Assembly (NCBI GenBank): GCA_023213395.1
Contig: CM041465.1
Location: 105,841,741-105,905,740, forward strand
Reading direction: 5' to 3'
DNA from: Cycas panzhihuaensis
Taxonomy: Eukaryota > Cycadophyta
DNA: 64,000 bases
The position numbers were made by a program, and so were the translations under genes. The notes beneath the pieces are model-generated. The model saw only the letters and a program-made list of their open reading frames with translations. It was not told the origin of the DNA and ran no database searches. Shown in pieces: positions 36,462 to 49,260 of the stretch; the first letter of the stretch is position 1, and each line of letters opens with the position of its first letter.

Positions 36462-38690
36462 ATGTTAGAAGACCCTGCATATCATCTTCTTTCATCATTA
36501 GATCCCGATTCGACAATGGAAGGATACCCTTCAGATTGGGCTTATCATGCTTTTGCTTCGGGAGCTCATGAGTTCTCCACATCTTTTCTGGGGTCCACCC
36601 AAGAGGGTGATGATCCTATTTACTATCTGGGTGATCAACATCACCCACTTGATGTCCATCCCTCTACTCATGGAGTAGAGGGCCCATCTTCTCTTGAGAT
36701 TCATCACCCAGGTGGTGATTCTTATGAGCAGCGCCCTGAGGGATCTACTTCATTTGAGGTCCCATCTACCTCCTACGATCAAGTGGATACTCCTGCTACC
36801 GACGTGGTTGAAGCCCTTAACAAGTGCTTTCATGCTGCTCATCTTCAATCATATCCTAGATGGTTTGAAGAAGTCTTGCGTAGTGGGGCATCCTCCTCAT
36901 TTGCACCTGTCCCACCGTCTTCATCTGCATGTACACCGCATCTACACCTCCCACAATGAGCAACCCCTTTGTGCCTACACATTTATCCCACTCTATCCTT
37001 ACATCTACCTTAGGGATGTCTATTGCACACCCTACTTCTCATCATGGTCCCAACTCTTTGGGGCCCTCTCATGGTATGTCTTTCTCCCAGCTTGGGGTTA
37101 GCATACCTTTCCCTAGTCAAGCCAATATGCCACTTCTTAACATAACGCATGCATTTTCTAGTAGGCTTAGGGGTCCTACTAACACCCCTACTACTAGTCA
37201 TGTGGGATTTGCTCCTATGTATACTCAAATCCAACCTAATGGCCCTTCTTCTTTCACGCATTCTGTGCTATACTTCTCAGCCTTGGGGGCACGGTAAAGG
37301 GAACCATATTCCAGCTTATGGGGTGGACCCGTTACATCCATATAGTGTTGCACCACCCATAGGCGGCCCATATGGACAGAACCCGATTCCCCACCCTTCC
37401 TTTCCACCATCCTACATAGCTCTTTACGCTGCGCCTTTACTAGGAAACCTAACTTCCTTTCAAGGCACTTACCCTCAAGTCCCTTTCTAACAAGGGATAT
37501 TTCCTCAAGGAGGGATGGGTTTACCACCCCCATCTGTTCCTTGTCCATTACCTTCCACATCGTTTGTCAATCCTATGGTCCAGGTGAGGGCATGCCCCTT
37601 CATGGATTAAGATCAACAACATTATCTATTGAGGCGTTAAGAATCAATTTGCCACCTCATCCCCCTAAAGTTCCTAAGTTCAATGGAGCTTCATCACAGG
37701 ATCCAACAGAGCACGTCTGTAGTTTCTCTATGGCGTGTATAGACTACTAAGCCTATGATCATATACTAATGAAATTATTTCCATGATCCCTACAAGGAGA
37801 TGCCCTTAAATGGTTTTATCACCTACCTGCCCATTCCATTTTCTCGTTCCAGCAACTTGTGGATGAATTCATCAACTATTTTGATGTGGCTCGTCCGTTT
37901 GAAAGTAGAATGAAATCCCTCCTTTTGCTTAAACAAGGCCACAATGAGATGAATTGTGACTTTGTGTGGTGATTCCATGACCTCCTCTATTCCACTAAGG
38001 CTACTTTACCTAAGGAATTAAAGAGGGATCTCTTCGTTAATGCACTTTGCCCTGAAGTTCATGTGGAAGTCCTTAAGATGGTGGCAACCACATGTGATTC
38101 CGCCATCGCAAAGTGCTTAGCGCTTGAAGCTATTGAGATCTAGGCTGGATTTAAGAAGCCCCTCAAGCCCTCACAATGATGTGAAGCACCACCCCAAACT
38201 AAAGAAACCAAACCACAACAATCCACTAGGTCTTCTTCTCATCCGACTGAGAAGACCCTAGACCTACTCACTTCTGCTATACGTTCATTCGAATGTATGA
38301 TGAAGGAACTTAAACTGCAAGCTCCTTCATCACCCACTTCTAATAAATAAATCTAACAAGCTACTCAAGCTACTCCCCCTAAAGGTGGTAATACCTAGTC
38401 CTCTCAAGGAAGGAAGTTAGATTCCTCACTTGAGAAGAAGTGGTGTTCCGTTCATAGGGAGTGTTTCCATGACAACTTACGTTGTAGGGCTCCACATCCT
38501 AGGGATGCCTCACAATGTGACTCATCTTCTAAATCGACCTCAAGGCCCAACCTAGACCAACTAGTCTACAAGGATCTATTCCCCAAGCATGGGGAGCACG
38601 ATCATAATGCTCAATCCAAAAATAACCAGAATTAGGGAAGATCTCTGAATTCCCGTCCTTCACACGGTAAAGGGAAGGGCACCTAGGATT
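36462..38690 (+). pseudogene. Tat gag (C), several stops
   Basis: Gag polyprotein for particle formation. Start chosen at the ATG of MLEDPAYHLL. The first 500 bases give a long acidic, Ser/His/Pro-rich N-terminus, then frames change. The recognisable Retrotrans_gag core spans about 37640-38140: PPKVPKFNGASSQDPTEHV, GDALKWFYHLP, FQQLVDEFINYFD, KQGHNEMNCDFVW, and LPKELKRDLFVNAL. A Cys/His segment (WCSVHRECFHDNLRC, about 38443-38487) may be a degenerate zinc knuckle. Stops occur at about 37749, 37785, 37970 and elsewhere, and the ORF shifts frame in the 37000-37500 region. Confidence 0.82.
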
Positions 38691-39540
38691 CGTCTTCTTC
38701 CTTGTGTTCCCCCGACTGTCGTACTCCCTCACCTTTGCGGTCTCGGAATAAGGGAAAGAAGGTGATCCAAATGCTTGAGGCCACCCCCTTATATGCCCTA
38801 ACTCGGTCTCAAGCCACTAAAGAGGCATCCAACACCTCTTCTTCTGCTCCACACTCTGATCCTCTTCTAGAACCCTCTATTTTGGAAGTCCCATTACTTC
38901 CCAAGACTATTCCTGTTCATCCAGGTCACTATGATTTCAGGAGAGCCCTTCCTCAACTCACAATAAAGGGGAAGGTCTTTTTTGTTATCGACAAGTTTTG
39001 TACCGTGGCCACCGGGATGTCCATTATGGACATCTTGAGAAGTTATCCCAAACAACAGACACTCCTTTTGGAAGCTTTAGGGTTGGGTGACATGCCTATT
39101 CATGCTTTGTGTGTTACCCAAATCCATGAGCCTATCATTTCCTTTGACCCTAAAGACCTTCCTCCTACTTACAAAAGGAAATACCAATGGAACTTCCCTT
39201 TCACCATCACTATTGACACACCAGATTGTACCTTGCGAAGGATTGTTGTTGACAACGGTTCTTCCATTAATGCTATGCCCTTGTGCGTTATGTAAGAGCT
39301 TAGTATTTCTGCCTTAGAACCTATTCCATGGCGATGCCAAGGCTACGATGGTAGCGAAAAGACTCCATTGGGATTTGTTTCGATCCCACTCACACTCGAG
39401 GACAAGACTGTCATCATTGACATTATAGTCCTTGATGTAGACGTCAACTATAATCTTCTTTTGGGTCAACCATGGCTCGATCAAATGGGAGCTGTGTGTT
39501 CAACCCACTGGGGGCAACTTAAGTTCATCCATGATAGATG
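38691..39540 (+). pseudogene. Tat protease (C)
   Basis: A retropepsin region: RRIVVDNGSSINAMP (about 39238-39282) corresponds to the active-site loop, with Asp-Asn-Gly in place of the usual Asp-Ser/Thr-Gly, and VNYNLLLGQPWLDQMGA (about 39448-39500) is the second conserved block. Upstream, the frame from 38702 carries a Ser-rich linker and FRRALPQLTIKGK. A TAA stop at 39293 separates the two blocks. Confidence 0.82.
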
Positions 39541-40319
39541 AATGAGGGTTGTTTCCCATGAACACCTACCTATTAAACAAACTCGTCCTACTAACCAAGC
39601 AAGCCATGGTCATATGAAGGGGGACAAAGGGACAAAGCCCCTTCTACTCATGCCTTGGCTTACTCCATCGACATACCCGATTCATCCCATCTTGAAGAAG
39701 ATCATGCATCTTCTTCCTCTAGCCTTACTGGATTTACTCCTATTGGTGTCAGGAGCTATGGGTACCTTGCCTTGTTTAGTGATGATGAGTCCCATAGTGA
39801 GGATGAGGACTTTCCTCACCCCGTCTCCTTCCCCCGCACTAGTAAGAGGTACCCTTCCTATTCTAGGTCCCAACCTAGAACTCCTCTTGTTGGAGAGACC
39901 AGTCATCCCCTTGTGTCACATCATTGCACACATTGACCCACAAGTTCTTGATTCTTCCTCTCTATCACCCCCTGCAGGTGATGGCCTCAAGGAACTTCCT
40001 TTTGCTCCTTACAAAGAGCCCCTTCCTGACTCTCCCTTAGAGTCTTTTGGGGATGTTGGGCAACCTACAGACCATCATAGCTCCGTTGCTCCAATTTCCT
40101 CTAACACCTCATCTATTTGAAGTAAGATCATCTATGAAGTGGATTACTTTGAAGATGATGAGTGGATTACTTCGAAGATAATGAGGCTTTACTTGAGTAC
40201 TTAGTGGGCTCCGCGCCCAACTTTTCTTCTAGTCACCAAAGGCTTAGCCACCAGAAGGTCTTGGCAATTGGGTACACACTCACTGACCCAATTCCATCCC
40301 ATGTTCTATCTCTTCCTGT
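39541..40319 (+). other. Protease-RT linker of Tat element (C)
   Basis: Low-complexity acidic/Ser/Pro-rich coding linker, frame-broken. Its blocks FTPIGVRSYGYLALF, SHSEDEDFPHPVSF and DYFEDNEALLEYLVGS recur in A2 (63935-63426), so it is part of the family's polyprotein rather than spacer. Confidence 0.7.
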
Positions 40320-41800
40320 TGACCTTGCCCCTCTCCATTTCGAGGAGGGGAATTCCATGTGCATGGGGGTGAGCCAGGACATAGTCTTAGCCCCAGGCAA
40401 GGTCATTAAGGTAGGGGAAGAATGCTCTCCTGATGAGGTAAAGGAATATTCCATTTTGTTCCAGGAGTTTTAGGATGTCTTTGCTTGGGATTACTCTCAC
40501 ATGAAGGGAATCAACCCCTCCATTATCACCCACAATCTCACTACCGTTCCTGGCACTCACCCCATGTGCCAGAAACAACATCCTCTCCATCCTAAACTCT
40601 TAGCCGCTGTCAAGATGGAGGTTGAGAAACTTTTGGATGCTGGACTAATTACTTCTATTAACTACCCTAAATGGGTGTCCAACATCATTCCCGTTGCTAA
40701 AATGAATGGGACCATCTGTATATGCGTTGATTTCCGTGATATCAATAATGCATGTACTAAAGATAACTTTTCACTCCCTTTCATCGATTAGATCATTGAT
40801 CAAACTACCGGGTTTGAAGTCATTTCCTTGATGGATGGCTTCTCTGGCTATAACCAGATTCAAATCTCTCCTAAAGACCACCACAAGATGGCCTTCACCA
40901 CCCCATGGGGTACCTTTGCCTATAAGGCAATGCCCTTCAGACTCAAAAATACATGGGCTACTTACCAAAGGGCGATGAATTTTATCTTCCATGACCTCAT
41001 CGACGACACGTTGGAGGTCTTTATGGATGGTATGATGGGTCTTTCGCGTGTCAGAGCTCATCACCCTTCAGACTTGTGGGTCATCTTCATGTAGTGTCGC
41101 AAGTACTACATAAGTTTAAACCCACTCAAACATGTGTTTATCGTCACTTCTGGAAAACTCCTTGGGTTTCTTGTGTCAAAATAAGGAATTCATATTGACT
41201 CTGATAAAGTCAAGGTGATCCTTGACATGCCACATCCTAGAACTCAATGACAGATCAAGTCGTTTCTAGGTAGACTTAGTTTTCTTAGGCATTTCCTGGT
41301 AAACTTCGCTGTGAATGCCAAACCCTTGACCAACCTATTGAAGAAGGGAGCCCCATTTGTTTGGTTTGCTAAGGCCCAACAAGGCTTCGAAGGACTCAAG
41401 GAAGCCCTTGCTTCTGCTCTAACGTTGACGCCCCCTTGCTTTGATAGGCCTTTCAATCTCTATACCTCGGCAACTGATGAGTCCTTGGGTGCTATGCTAG
41501 CTTAAGAGGATGATTTAGGAGTCAAGAGGGCCATCTACTTCATCAGCCACACCCTCGTGGCTGCCAAACTCAACTATTCTCCAGCCGAGAAGGAATGCCT
41601 CTCCTTAGTTCATGCAACCAAGAAGTTTAGACACCACTTGCTCGGTAACACTACCAAGGTGATCATCTAATCCAATCCCTTGTGCTATCTACTCACTCGT
41701 TCTGACTTGACAGGTAGGGCTGGTCATTGGGCTATCCTTCTTTAGGAATTTAATCTCCATATCGTTAATAGGAAATCAAAGAAAGGGATGGTAGTGGCTG
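40320..41800 (+). pseudogene. Tat reverse transcriptase-RNase H (C), catalytic residue lost
   Basis: RT copies element RNA into DNA; the fused RNase H removes RNA. Blocks: PLHPKLLAAVKMEVEKLLDAG, YPKWVSNIIPVAK, VDFRDINNAC, ISLMDGFSGYNQI (first catalytic Asp present), TPWGTFAYKAMPF, and LEVFMDGMMGLS, where A2 has FMDD: the second Asp of the active-site pair is Gly here. Later: KSFLGRLSFLRHF, the TSATDESLGAMLA start of RNase H, SPAEKECLSLVHATKKFRHHL and AGHWAILL. In-frame stops occur at about 40471, 40789, 41093, 41182, 41248, 41502 and 41668. Confidence 0.9.
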
Positions 41801-41929
41801 AATAGCTCACAGACGCCCCCGTTCCTAACTTGCTTGATGCCCCTATTGATGATTCCCTTCCTGATGAGTCTATCTTGACCATTTAGGGCACTCTTTCCCA
41901 ACCATTTGTTGATAATGAGTGGTATGGTG

Positions 41930-43164
41930 ACATCGTGTGATACCTTACACAGTAGTAGTATCGCCCTGAAGCCAGTAATAAGGTTAGATCTCGCATCCGG
42001 ACCTCTGTTAGGCAATACTTCCTCATGGACAAAGTATTGTACAAGAGGTCTTTTGACAGGATTCTCCTCTGTTGCATTACTGCCGATAAAACGGACCAGA
42101 TACTCTGTAAATGCCACCATGGCATTTGCGAGGGCCACTTTGGGGGCTAATCCATGGCCTAGAGGATCCTCTGTATGGGCTACTATTGGATGTCCCTCTT
42201 CAAGGATGCCCATGCCTATGCTTTGAGATGTTGGCGATGTTAAGAGCATGCCAATATCTCCCACGTGCCTTCTGAGACTCTTCATCCTATTGTATCTCCA
42301 TGGCCTTTCGCTCAATGGCATCTAGACCTCATCAGGGCCATATCTCTGACCTCTTTGTCATAGCACAAGTTCATCTTGACTGCCACATAGTATGTTACTA
42401 AATGGGTAGAAGCCATCCCTTTGATTACTACCCCTGGCAAGACGATATCTACTTTCGTCTACCAGCACATCATTTGCCACTTTGGGATTCCTGATGTCTT
42501 GATCATAGATAATGGAAGCCCTTTTTGTAATAAGGAGATGGATGAGCTTTGTAAGAAATTTAACATCTCTCACAAAACTTCCTTCCCTTATTACCCCTAA
42601 GTGAATGGTCAAGTTGAGTCATTCAATAAGACTCTTATTAACATCTTAAAGAAAACAATTGTTCAATCTCAAAGAGATTGGCACCTTCATCTCCCTTCCA
42701 CCCTATGGGCTTACCGTACCTCTATCCGTGCTGCTACGGGAATGACTTCATTCTCCCTAGTTTACGAGACCGAGGTAGTGCTCTTGTTGGAAGTGGAGAT
42801 CCCCTCTCTATGAGTTTCCCTTCGAGGTCTCATCGATGAGGAATCGATCCGTCAGGCTCGTCTCTTAGACCTCGAGGCCTTGGATGAGAGATATTTAGCT
42901 GCCTACCAAGCAAACCTCATATCCAAAGCCCGATTGCAAAGGAACTACGATAAACACCTTCATTCTCGTCCTTTGTATCTCGGGGACCATGTCCTCAAAT
43001 TGAAATATCTCCACGACCGCTTGACTAAATTCAGACCCAAATGGGTGGGTCCCTTTGTTGTTCTTGAGATCCTTGATAACGACGCCTATAGGATCGCCAC
43101 CCTAAAGGGCCTTGAATATGAAAAAGTTGTTAACGGGAAATTCCTCAAGAAATTCTATACATGA
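41930..43164 (+). pseudogene. Tat integrase (C)
   Basis: Zinc-binding region with CHHGICEGHFGG and ALRCWRC (about 42110-42225), core Asp in WHLDLI, core Asp in IDNGSPF, core Glu in NGQVESFNK, and the C-terminal WVGPFVVLE...KFLKKFYT ending at the stop at 43162. All three core acidic residues survive, but stops interrupt at about 42150, 42160, 42360, 42388, 42598 and 42811. Confidence 0.9.
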
Positions 43165-43860
43165 CTTCATCGTCACCTCTTTCACGCTTCGAAATGAGTC
43201 TAAACTACCATCCTAAGTTGTCCCCATTCCTCCTGGCCATAGGAGGAATGGCAGCTTAGGGTGGCTCTCTCATTCTTTTGGTTTCTCCCTGAGAACCTTT
43301 GTTCCTATTCTCTTAGGAACCTCGTCCTCTTATTTGGGCATCCCCTAATTAGGATGATTTGTTGGAGTGTCGCCACTCCCCTCTTATTGGCATTTCCTTT
43401 GCATATCCCACTATGCTTCCATGTGGACATGTGTGCCATCTTATCTCCTAGCTTCATATATATCTATCGCCGCTACTCATAGTGATCGTGTATTCTCCCA
43501 TTAGGAATATGGTCTCGCATGAAAGGAAATGTGCATAATTTAAACAAATATCATAATACAAAACTCATACAACAATTATATATATCCTTATGCATCCGTG
43601 CATACCCCTCATATACATACATAAATGTATAAATAAAAACATATGCATCATCATATATCAAATGGGATATCAATCACCCCATCTATATACATCAACATAA
43701 TCATGTGTCATATCATATAAGCAGTATGGTACATCATCCGTGGGAAGCTGGTGTCCTTGTAAGAACAGTACAATTATATGACTACATATGGTGACTTCGT
43801 GGAGGTCTATGCTTTTCCCTATCCAAAACTAAAACTCCTATATACTACTCTACTACTGTC
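43165..43860. other. Spacer between integrase and antisense gene (C)
   Basis: Equivalent to 1024-1946 of A1. No TA array here, only AT-rich sequence with scattered tatatac steps. No gene seen. Confidence 0.65.
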
Positions 43861-46210
43861 TTGCCCTTGGGGCGTCATCCCCTAGTTGATGTGATCCCTC
43901 TCCTGGGGACCACATCCCTTCGAGACTCCTCCTCAGTCTCTAGGAGTCTCCTGCTCCGCTTTCCTCATCTTGTGGCCTCCTCCGGGTCGTCGCCACCATA
44001 TGGGTATATGTCTTGCTCCGTGCTAACCTCGATGCCACCTCATCCACCAGTTAATCGTATCAGGCCTAGATACAATCTTGATCCATCTCTATGCTACGAA
44101 GCCTCTCCTCCATCCCTCTAAGATGCTCCTCTATCACTACTAGCTAGATGCGGTATCTCCTCTGTCTCCTCCTTGAGCCTCTAGTACCTGTACCTAACTC
44201 TATAGGGCATCCCTCTCAGTTAAGATGATATCCAGCTCTGCCTGCTGTCATCTCACATGTGCCTCATACTCCTGGGTCTCCACAATCCATATGTCTCTCG
44301 CCTTTATCAATGGGGCGAATGTTGCTATGTGGCCGCCTGCTGATTTGGGCTCATCACCTACATGGATAGGAGGTTGTTCCTCTGCGTAGGCCCAAAAAAA
44401 TATCTCTCAGACTACCACCTCCACCAGTCTCTGGATATCTGCTATACCTGCAATCCAACATCATGTATCAGTACATGTATATATGCATATCAAACCAAAA
44501 TTAAACTATATACATCTAGCAATCAAATGACGATAGGAAAAGGTTATGTCTCACTTAGTGCAATTGCTAGCTCCTCTACTCGGGTGACTGCCTCTACCTT
44601 GGGCACTCCACTAGCTGTGGGTACCTCCTCTTCCTTAGCCACTGCCTCAGCAACTGAGGCATCCCTCCTCTCCTCAACTGGTACAGCTGCCTCTCCAGAT
44701 CTCCTGACGATCCGTAACCTACGGGCCCATGTCAGTGGACCCATGCTCTCCTCTGTAGCTCCTGATGGACCTCCCTCTCTATCTATGGTCCCTGATGGAC
44801 CTGCCTCTCCTATAGCTCGTGATGGGCCGGCCCCATCACCGCCCTCGTCATCTCCTGGGGGCACTCCTGCCCTACCTGCCTCATCGTTGCTATCCCACCT
44901 CACCACTCTGTATGGGTCTGCTATATAGTCTGTCATGGTGAGGAGGTCTATCGATGTGGTCTCCATCGAGTGACAGATATGAGCCTAGTCCTCGGTCTCT
45001 CTAAACCTAGTCTGCCGCCTGTGTACCATCGAGGCCCACTCTGAAACAAGGTGTAGTCCGCCTGTCGGTGCCACTGCTCCAAAGTGGTAAAAAAACTAAC
45101 ACTGTAATAAAGTACTGTATGACAGTCCATCCCTCCCCACTATCCAAATAACATCCAACTGTGCGACGAGGTTTACTACTATGAGGGTAGCCCAGTCCAT
45201 CCTCTCTCTTACCTCGCATCAGTGCACTGCGTCCATCCAACCACCTGGAATGTCCTTATAGATCTGTTTTTGGGATATCCAGAACATAATGCACAATGTA
45301 ATTAGCTTCCTCACCCGAGGAACTCCTGACATAACCATGCTCTGGAGAGGTATCCCTCGTCTCTCCCACCTATCTGAGCCTGTGAAAAAAGTAGCAGCCT
45401 CCCTGTGTTGCCTCATTACTGGGCCACCGACCTCCCTGTCGATGGTACCCCTAGTATCCTCCTGACATCTCCTGGTGTCACCGATACATCCCTCACTTAG
45501 GGTAGGTGAAAGACATGTCTCTGCCTGTCCTAGTGGGACACTATATCCACCAACAATCTCTGATCTGATGTGTACTAGGGTGTCTTCGTGACCTTCACTA
45601 GGCCACATCTCAATAATATCTGCCTGTCCTCCTACAACATCATCTCAATGAAACTGAGTATAACCATACCTATGTTTTCGTAGTTATCCACCGTGATCAC
45701 AACCTACAAAATACCATAAAACAAGTCAAAACTTGACCATTGATCACCCCTCATCCTCTGGACTATCTCTTAGCCTCGTTTGGTTGAGATTTGGGGACCC
45801 TCGAGCCCCCATCTTCATTTTTTAGCTGTTTTACCTTCACATCACATCAAACTTCATGGTACCGTGGAGTTTGGCCTAGGTCCCGCGGCGAGTGTGGCTC
45901 CACGGTAAGGATTGGGGTACCGCGATCTTTGCTGTAGTGTGAACATCACCCACTCAAAAGGGGAGGGGTTTCCTGCCCAAAAACCCAAAAAAATCCTCCT
46001 AGTAGGCCATAACCAGGCCCATTGGGACCGAGGCTACCTAATGCCCCAGTCCTGCCTCTCTCTAGGTCCAATTTAGACTCCTAAAGATGTTTTTTCGCCC
46101 ATATGGGGCCCAAAATCTATACAAAAAACTATAAAACTACAAACTTTAAATCACGAGATGGGTTATGGTTTTGAGCATCCACTCATTGGGTCTGGTCGAG
46201 CACTCACCAT
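43861..46210 (-). pseudogene. Antisense PMD-like gene of Tat element C
   Basis: Exon 1 46210-46187 (eight codons) ends at ATGAGT where A1, A2 and B have GTGAGT, so the first donor is destroyed. Exon 2 starts at 45703 after TTTGTAG; motifs include a VTGRP-like block and GCIGDT near 45500 and SVIKLITLCIMFW-like near 45270, SIDLLTMTDYIADPYRVVRW (44940-44870), then acidic/Gly-rich sequence. The second intron's donor is also altered; the acceptor TTGCAG near 44452 is kept. The last exon ends near 43861. Many stops and frame shifts. Confidence 0.72.
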
Positions 46211-46369
46211 CTCGTCTCGATGATCCCAATAGCTATCTCTTGGATCTGATCTGACAGTTAGATCTCTCTCTGCATGCCTCTGAAGTTAGGTGGCACTCCA
46301 TTACATAAGGGAAGGGCTCTAGATTCGTTCGAGAGCCCGTGAAAATGAATTCCATTTTCATCAATTTTT

Positions 46370-46376
46370 CTTATAT
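46370..46376 (-). promoter_or_regulatory. TATA box position of antisense gene (C), altered
   Basis: Reads CATATAAG on the minus strand (TATATAAG in A1 and A2), 166 bp before the ATG at 46210. A perfect inverted repeat, tgaaaatg/cattttca, lies just downstream of it. Confidence 0.5.
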
Positions 46377-46917
46377 GGGCAGGGGCCCTGATAGGCACCT
46401 TCTTCGTTCCCACTTCTATGGCAGCCGTTGAGATCATTTCTCATCCCTAGTCATCTTTGCCTTCTGGCCTGTTTCCTGCTATGCTTCCATAGCCTTCATT
46501 TTTGTTCATTCCTTTAGATGCATTTATAGTGCCTCACCGATGCATTTTTCACAAGGCCCTTCTGTCTCGTGTTGTGTGCCACTACGTGCATACCCGAGTT
46601 TATACTCATTTGGCTGGTTTCACCATCCTAGACTCATTTTTGCAGCCCATTCCTGCCCCTAGGGTTTCCAAAGGGAATGCTACCTCCGTTCAGAGTCATT
46701 CTTTGCTTTCTTAAGCAACCTTTGGTATCCCAGGGTGCCCTTTTGCCACCCGCTCTCAGCTCGTGGTCAGATAGCCTGCTCCTATCCTTGGGAAGCCTCA
46801 TTGCTAGGTCCTCCTACCCTTCACGACTATTTATTGCTTGCTATACGAGCCTTTTTTGCTTTTACTCCTACTTTATTGTATATTTTCTCTACCGAGACAT
46901 TTTTCTTTCTCTCGCCT

Positions 46918-47445
46918 ATGACTCTCTACATCTTTACTAATGACGGAAGCTACAGTAATCCTGGACACTCAGCCACCACATGGATTTTTCATGGCCCTTC
47001 CGGACATGATTTTCTACGTTCTAGGATCTTCCTCCCCGAGGCCACCAATAATGAAGTCGAGTACATGGCCATTATTGAAGCCCTTACTGATGCACTCCAT
47101 TTCCATCATGGATCTATTGTTCTTCTTTGTGACTCCCAATTGGTGGTGTCCCATCTCACCCAGGTTTACCAGGTACAATACCCTCACTTGAGAGCCCTCG
47201 CTTCGACCGCTAGATCCCTACTGGCTAATTTCCAGTCTATCAACATCCAACACATCCCTCAGGCCCTTAATGCTGAGGCAGACAACCTCATTTGCCTCAT
47301 CCTTAAGCGTTGCCTTCCTCTCCTTGTTGATCGCCCCTCAGACTTGTCCGGTTGCTCTGTCACCCAAGTCTCAGGCCATCACATAGATCACTTTACGATC
47401 CATTTGCACATTCAAAAGCTAGCTGCTAATGAGGTTAAACTATAG
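46918..47445 (+). pseudogene. Additional RNase H of Tat element C, first Asp replaced
   Basis: Open for 175 codons from the ATG at 46918, longer than in A1 because the usual stop after DRP is lost and reading continues 35 codons. The first catalytic position reads FTNDGSYSNPG against FTDGGSRGNPG, so Asp is Asn. Glu in NEVEYM, Asp in LLCDSQ and Asp in NAEADNL remain. Folding may persist but catalysis is unlikely. Confidence 0.85.
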
Positions 47446-47744
47446 TGACTACTAGGTTTACTCATTCACCTAACATCATCATGCACTTCTCTTTGCATTT
47501 TTGTGATGGGGGCAGCCCCCTCATCCTACTTAGCTTCCAATCGATTCCCGGGTGGCACATAGGTAGCCCCTATATTGTCTCGACCCTTGTCTTCATATCC
47601 ATACGTTCTGCCATGACACTTGCTGGCACCCTTGACTCTTGTTATGATCATGATTTATATATATACATACACATATGCTACTGACAGTTTTGTTGCTAGC
47701 ATTCGCCATCATACTATGCTTCCGAGCAGTGAGGCTATGCAACC

Positions 47745-47754
47745 AAGGGGGCAG
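47745..47754 (+). promoter_or_regulatory. Polypurine tract of C
   Basis: AAGGGGGCAG directly before the 3' LTR. Confidence 0.85.
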
Positions 47755-49260
47755 TATTTCCCAGCTACTGGGAATGAATACAGACAGGTCGACTCAGGTA
47801 AGCATAGGTATACTTCTTCCTTTTTACTTTCATTGCTTCTTTGGAAAGGTTGACAGAAGTATTGCCTCATTGCATGATTAACTGCTTCATTTGTATGATC
47901 ACCTTGCATCCATTTGGCTTAATCATGCTGCTTGTCATATTGTGAGCCTATGATAACCTAGTGGGACCTACCTTTTTGTAAGATAAGCATTCCCATGGCA
48001 CTCTGTGACCCTTCGCACTACCTCCACATTTCCTTAAGCCTCATTTGATTTGTATGGCCCATTCATACCCTGACCTCGCGTCCTTATTGTGATGTTTCCA
48101 GGACCTTTAGCCCTTGGTACTACTTTTGGCCTTGTTCACATGCTTTCCAAACTGTCCCTAGCCACCAGGACAGGAGGGCCAGCCCCTCCTTGGCCTACCA
48201 CATTAGCTTTTAAGGCTCTCAGAACCTAGATTATTACTATTCCAGCTTTCTAGTCTTGCACCACTGTAAACTTAGAAGTACTACGATGTTTATCGTGGTG
48301 CGACTGTTGCAACTTGTTTTTTATATCTGCCATGGTAATTCTCACTTTTTTCACATAATTACCATGTGGCCACTCATCCAGCTCAACCCTATTCATGCCC
48401 TAAACACTCGATTAGGGTTGATATAGGTATAAAACCTAAAATGACCAACATTTTACATCTCTTATCTCTCCAACTTAACTTTCTACTGCTGTAGTTTCTG
48501 CTCTTTTCTTCCTTCTTTCTATAGGTATGTCTGTAATCCTGCATTTCCACCTTTACTCCATCCGAGATCACGCAACAACTCTTCTCTGCAGTGGGAAGCT
48601 CCCTACCAAGCACTCTCAAGCAAGTTTTGTTGGGTTCTCCTTCAAATACACCCCAGCAAGTGTCTCCTACGACTGCCCTTAGGAAAACTTCCTACAAAAC
48701 CCTGTAGGAACTCTTCTTCTTCCCTGGTTACAAGGGAAAATCTACCCTAGATTTAGCCCAACAGGTACCTTAGGTCTTATTTTCAGATTTTTGTGAGTAT
48801 TATTTCCATATTAGACTCATATTCAAGTGTGTTTTCTTACTTTCTTCCTATTTGGCTATGGTAAACATTGTTTTCCTTGAGTTTAGACTTGTATCTTCAG
48901 ATTTCTACCATTTCTCCATTGGTTTCCCTCAAGAAAGCAGTGAGAGAAGGCTCACAAAGTTTGGGCAAAGGGAGTAAGGCAGGATCTATCCCACTTAGGC
49001 CTACTCCCCAAGGGTAACCCCTTTCCCACCTTTCTTCTCCTACTCCATGCTTTCCTTGGGTCAACTAGGAGAAGGTGGAGCTTAGGCTTGCGCTGGATTA
49101 TTAGCATGTGCGACCCTTGCTACACTGATTCTAGGCCTGCATGCCTCCCTATTGGGCCCTCTTCCTACCCTTAACACTGCTTGGAATCCCTTTAGAGTCT
49201 TAGTTAAGGCTTGCATGACTGGTCGCTGTCCATAGTGACTTTGTTGTCTTGATACCTCTC
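47755..49260 (+). repeat. 3' LTR of C, truncated by A2
   Basis: Aligns with 33453-34980. It begins TATTTCCC, so the terminal TG has become TA. It ends at gatacctctc, matching 34971-34980, where A2's LTR starts at 49261. About 1.3 kb of this LTR should lie past A2. Differences from the 5' LTR are frequent (roughly one in ten bases by eye), so insertion of C is old. Confidence 0.9.

Larger units (their letters stand above)
33453..49260 (+). mobile_element. Tat-type Ty3/gypsy element C, nearly complete
   Basis: The longest element: 5' LTR, gag, protease, RT-RNase H, integrase, opposite-strand PMD-like gene, second RNase H, polypurine tract, and the first 1.5 kb of the 3' LTR, which is broken at 49260 by A2. 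It is inserted into the end of B's antisense gene region. All genes carry several stops. The 5' flank agggg (33448-33452) is the candidate target duplication, with its partner past the window. Confidence 0.92.
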
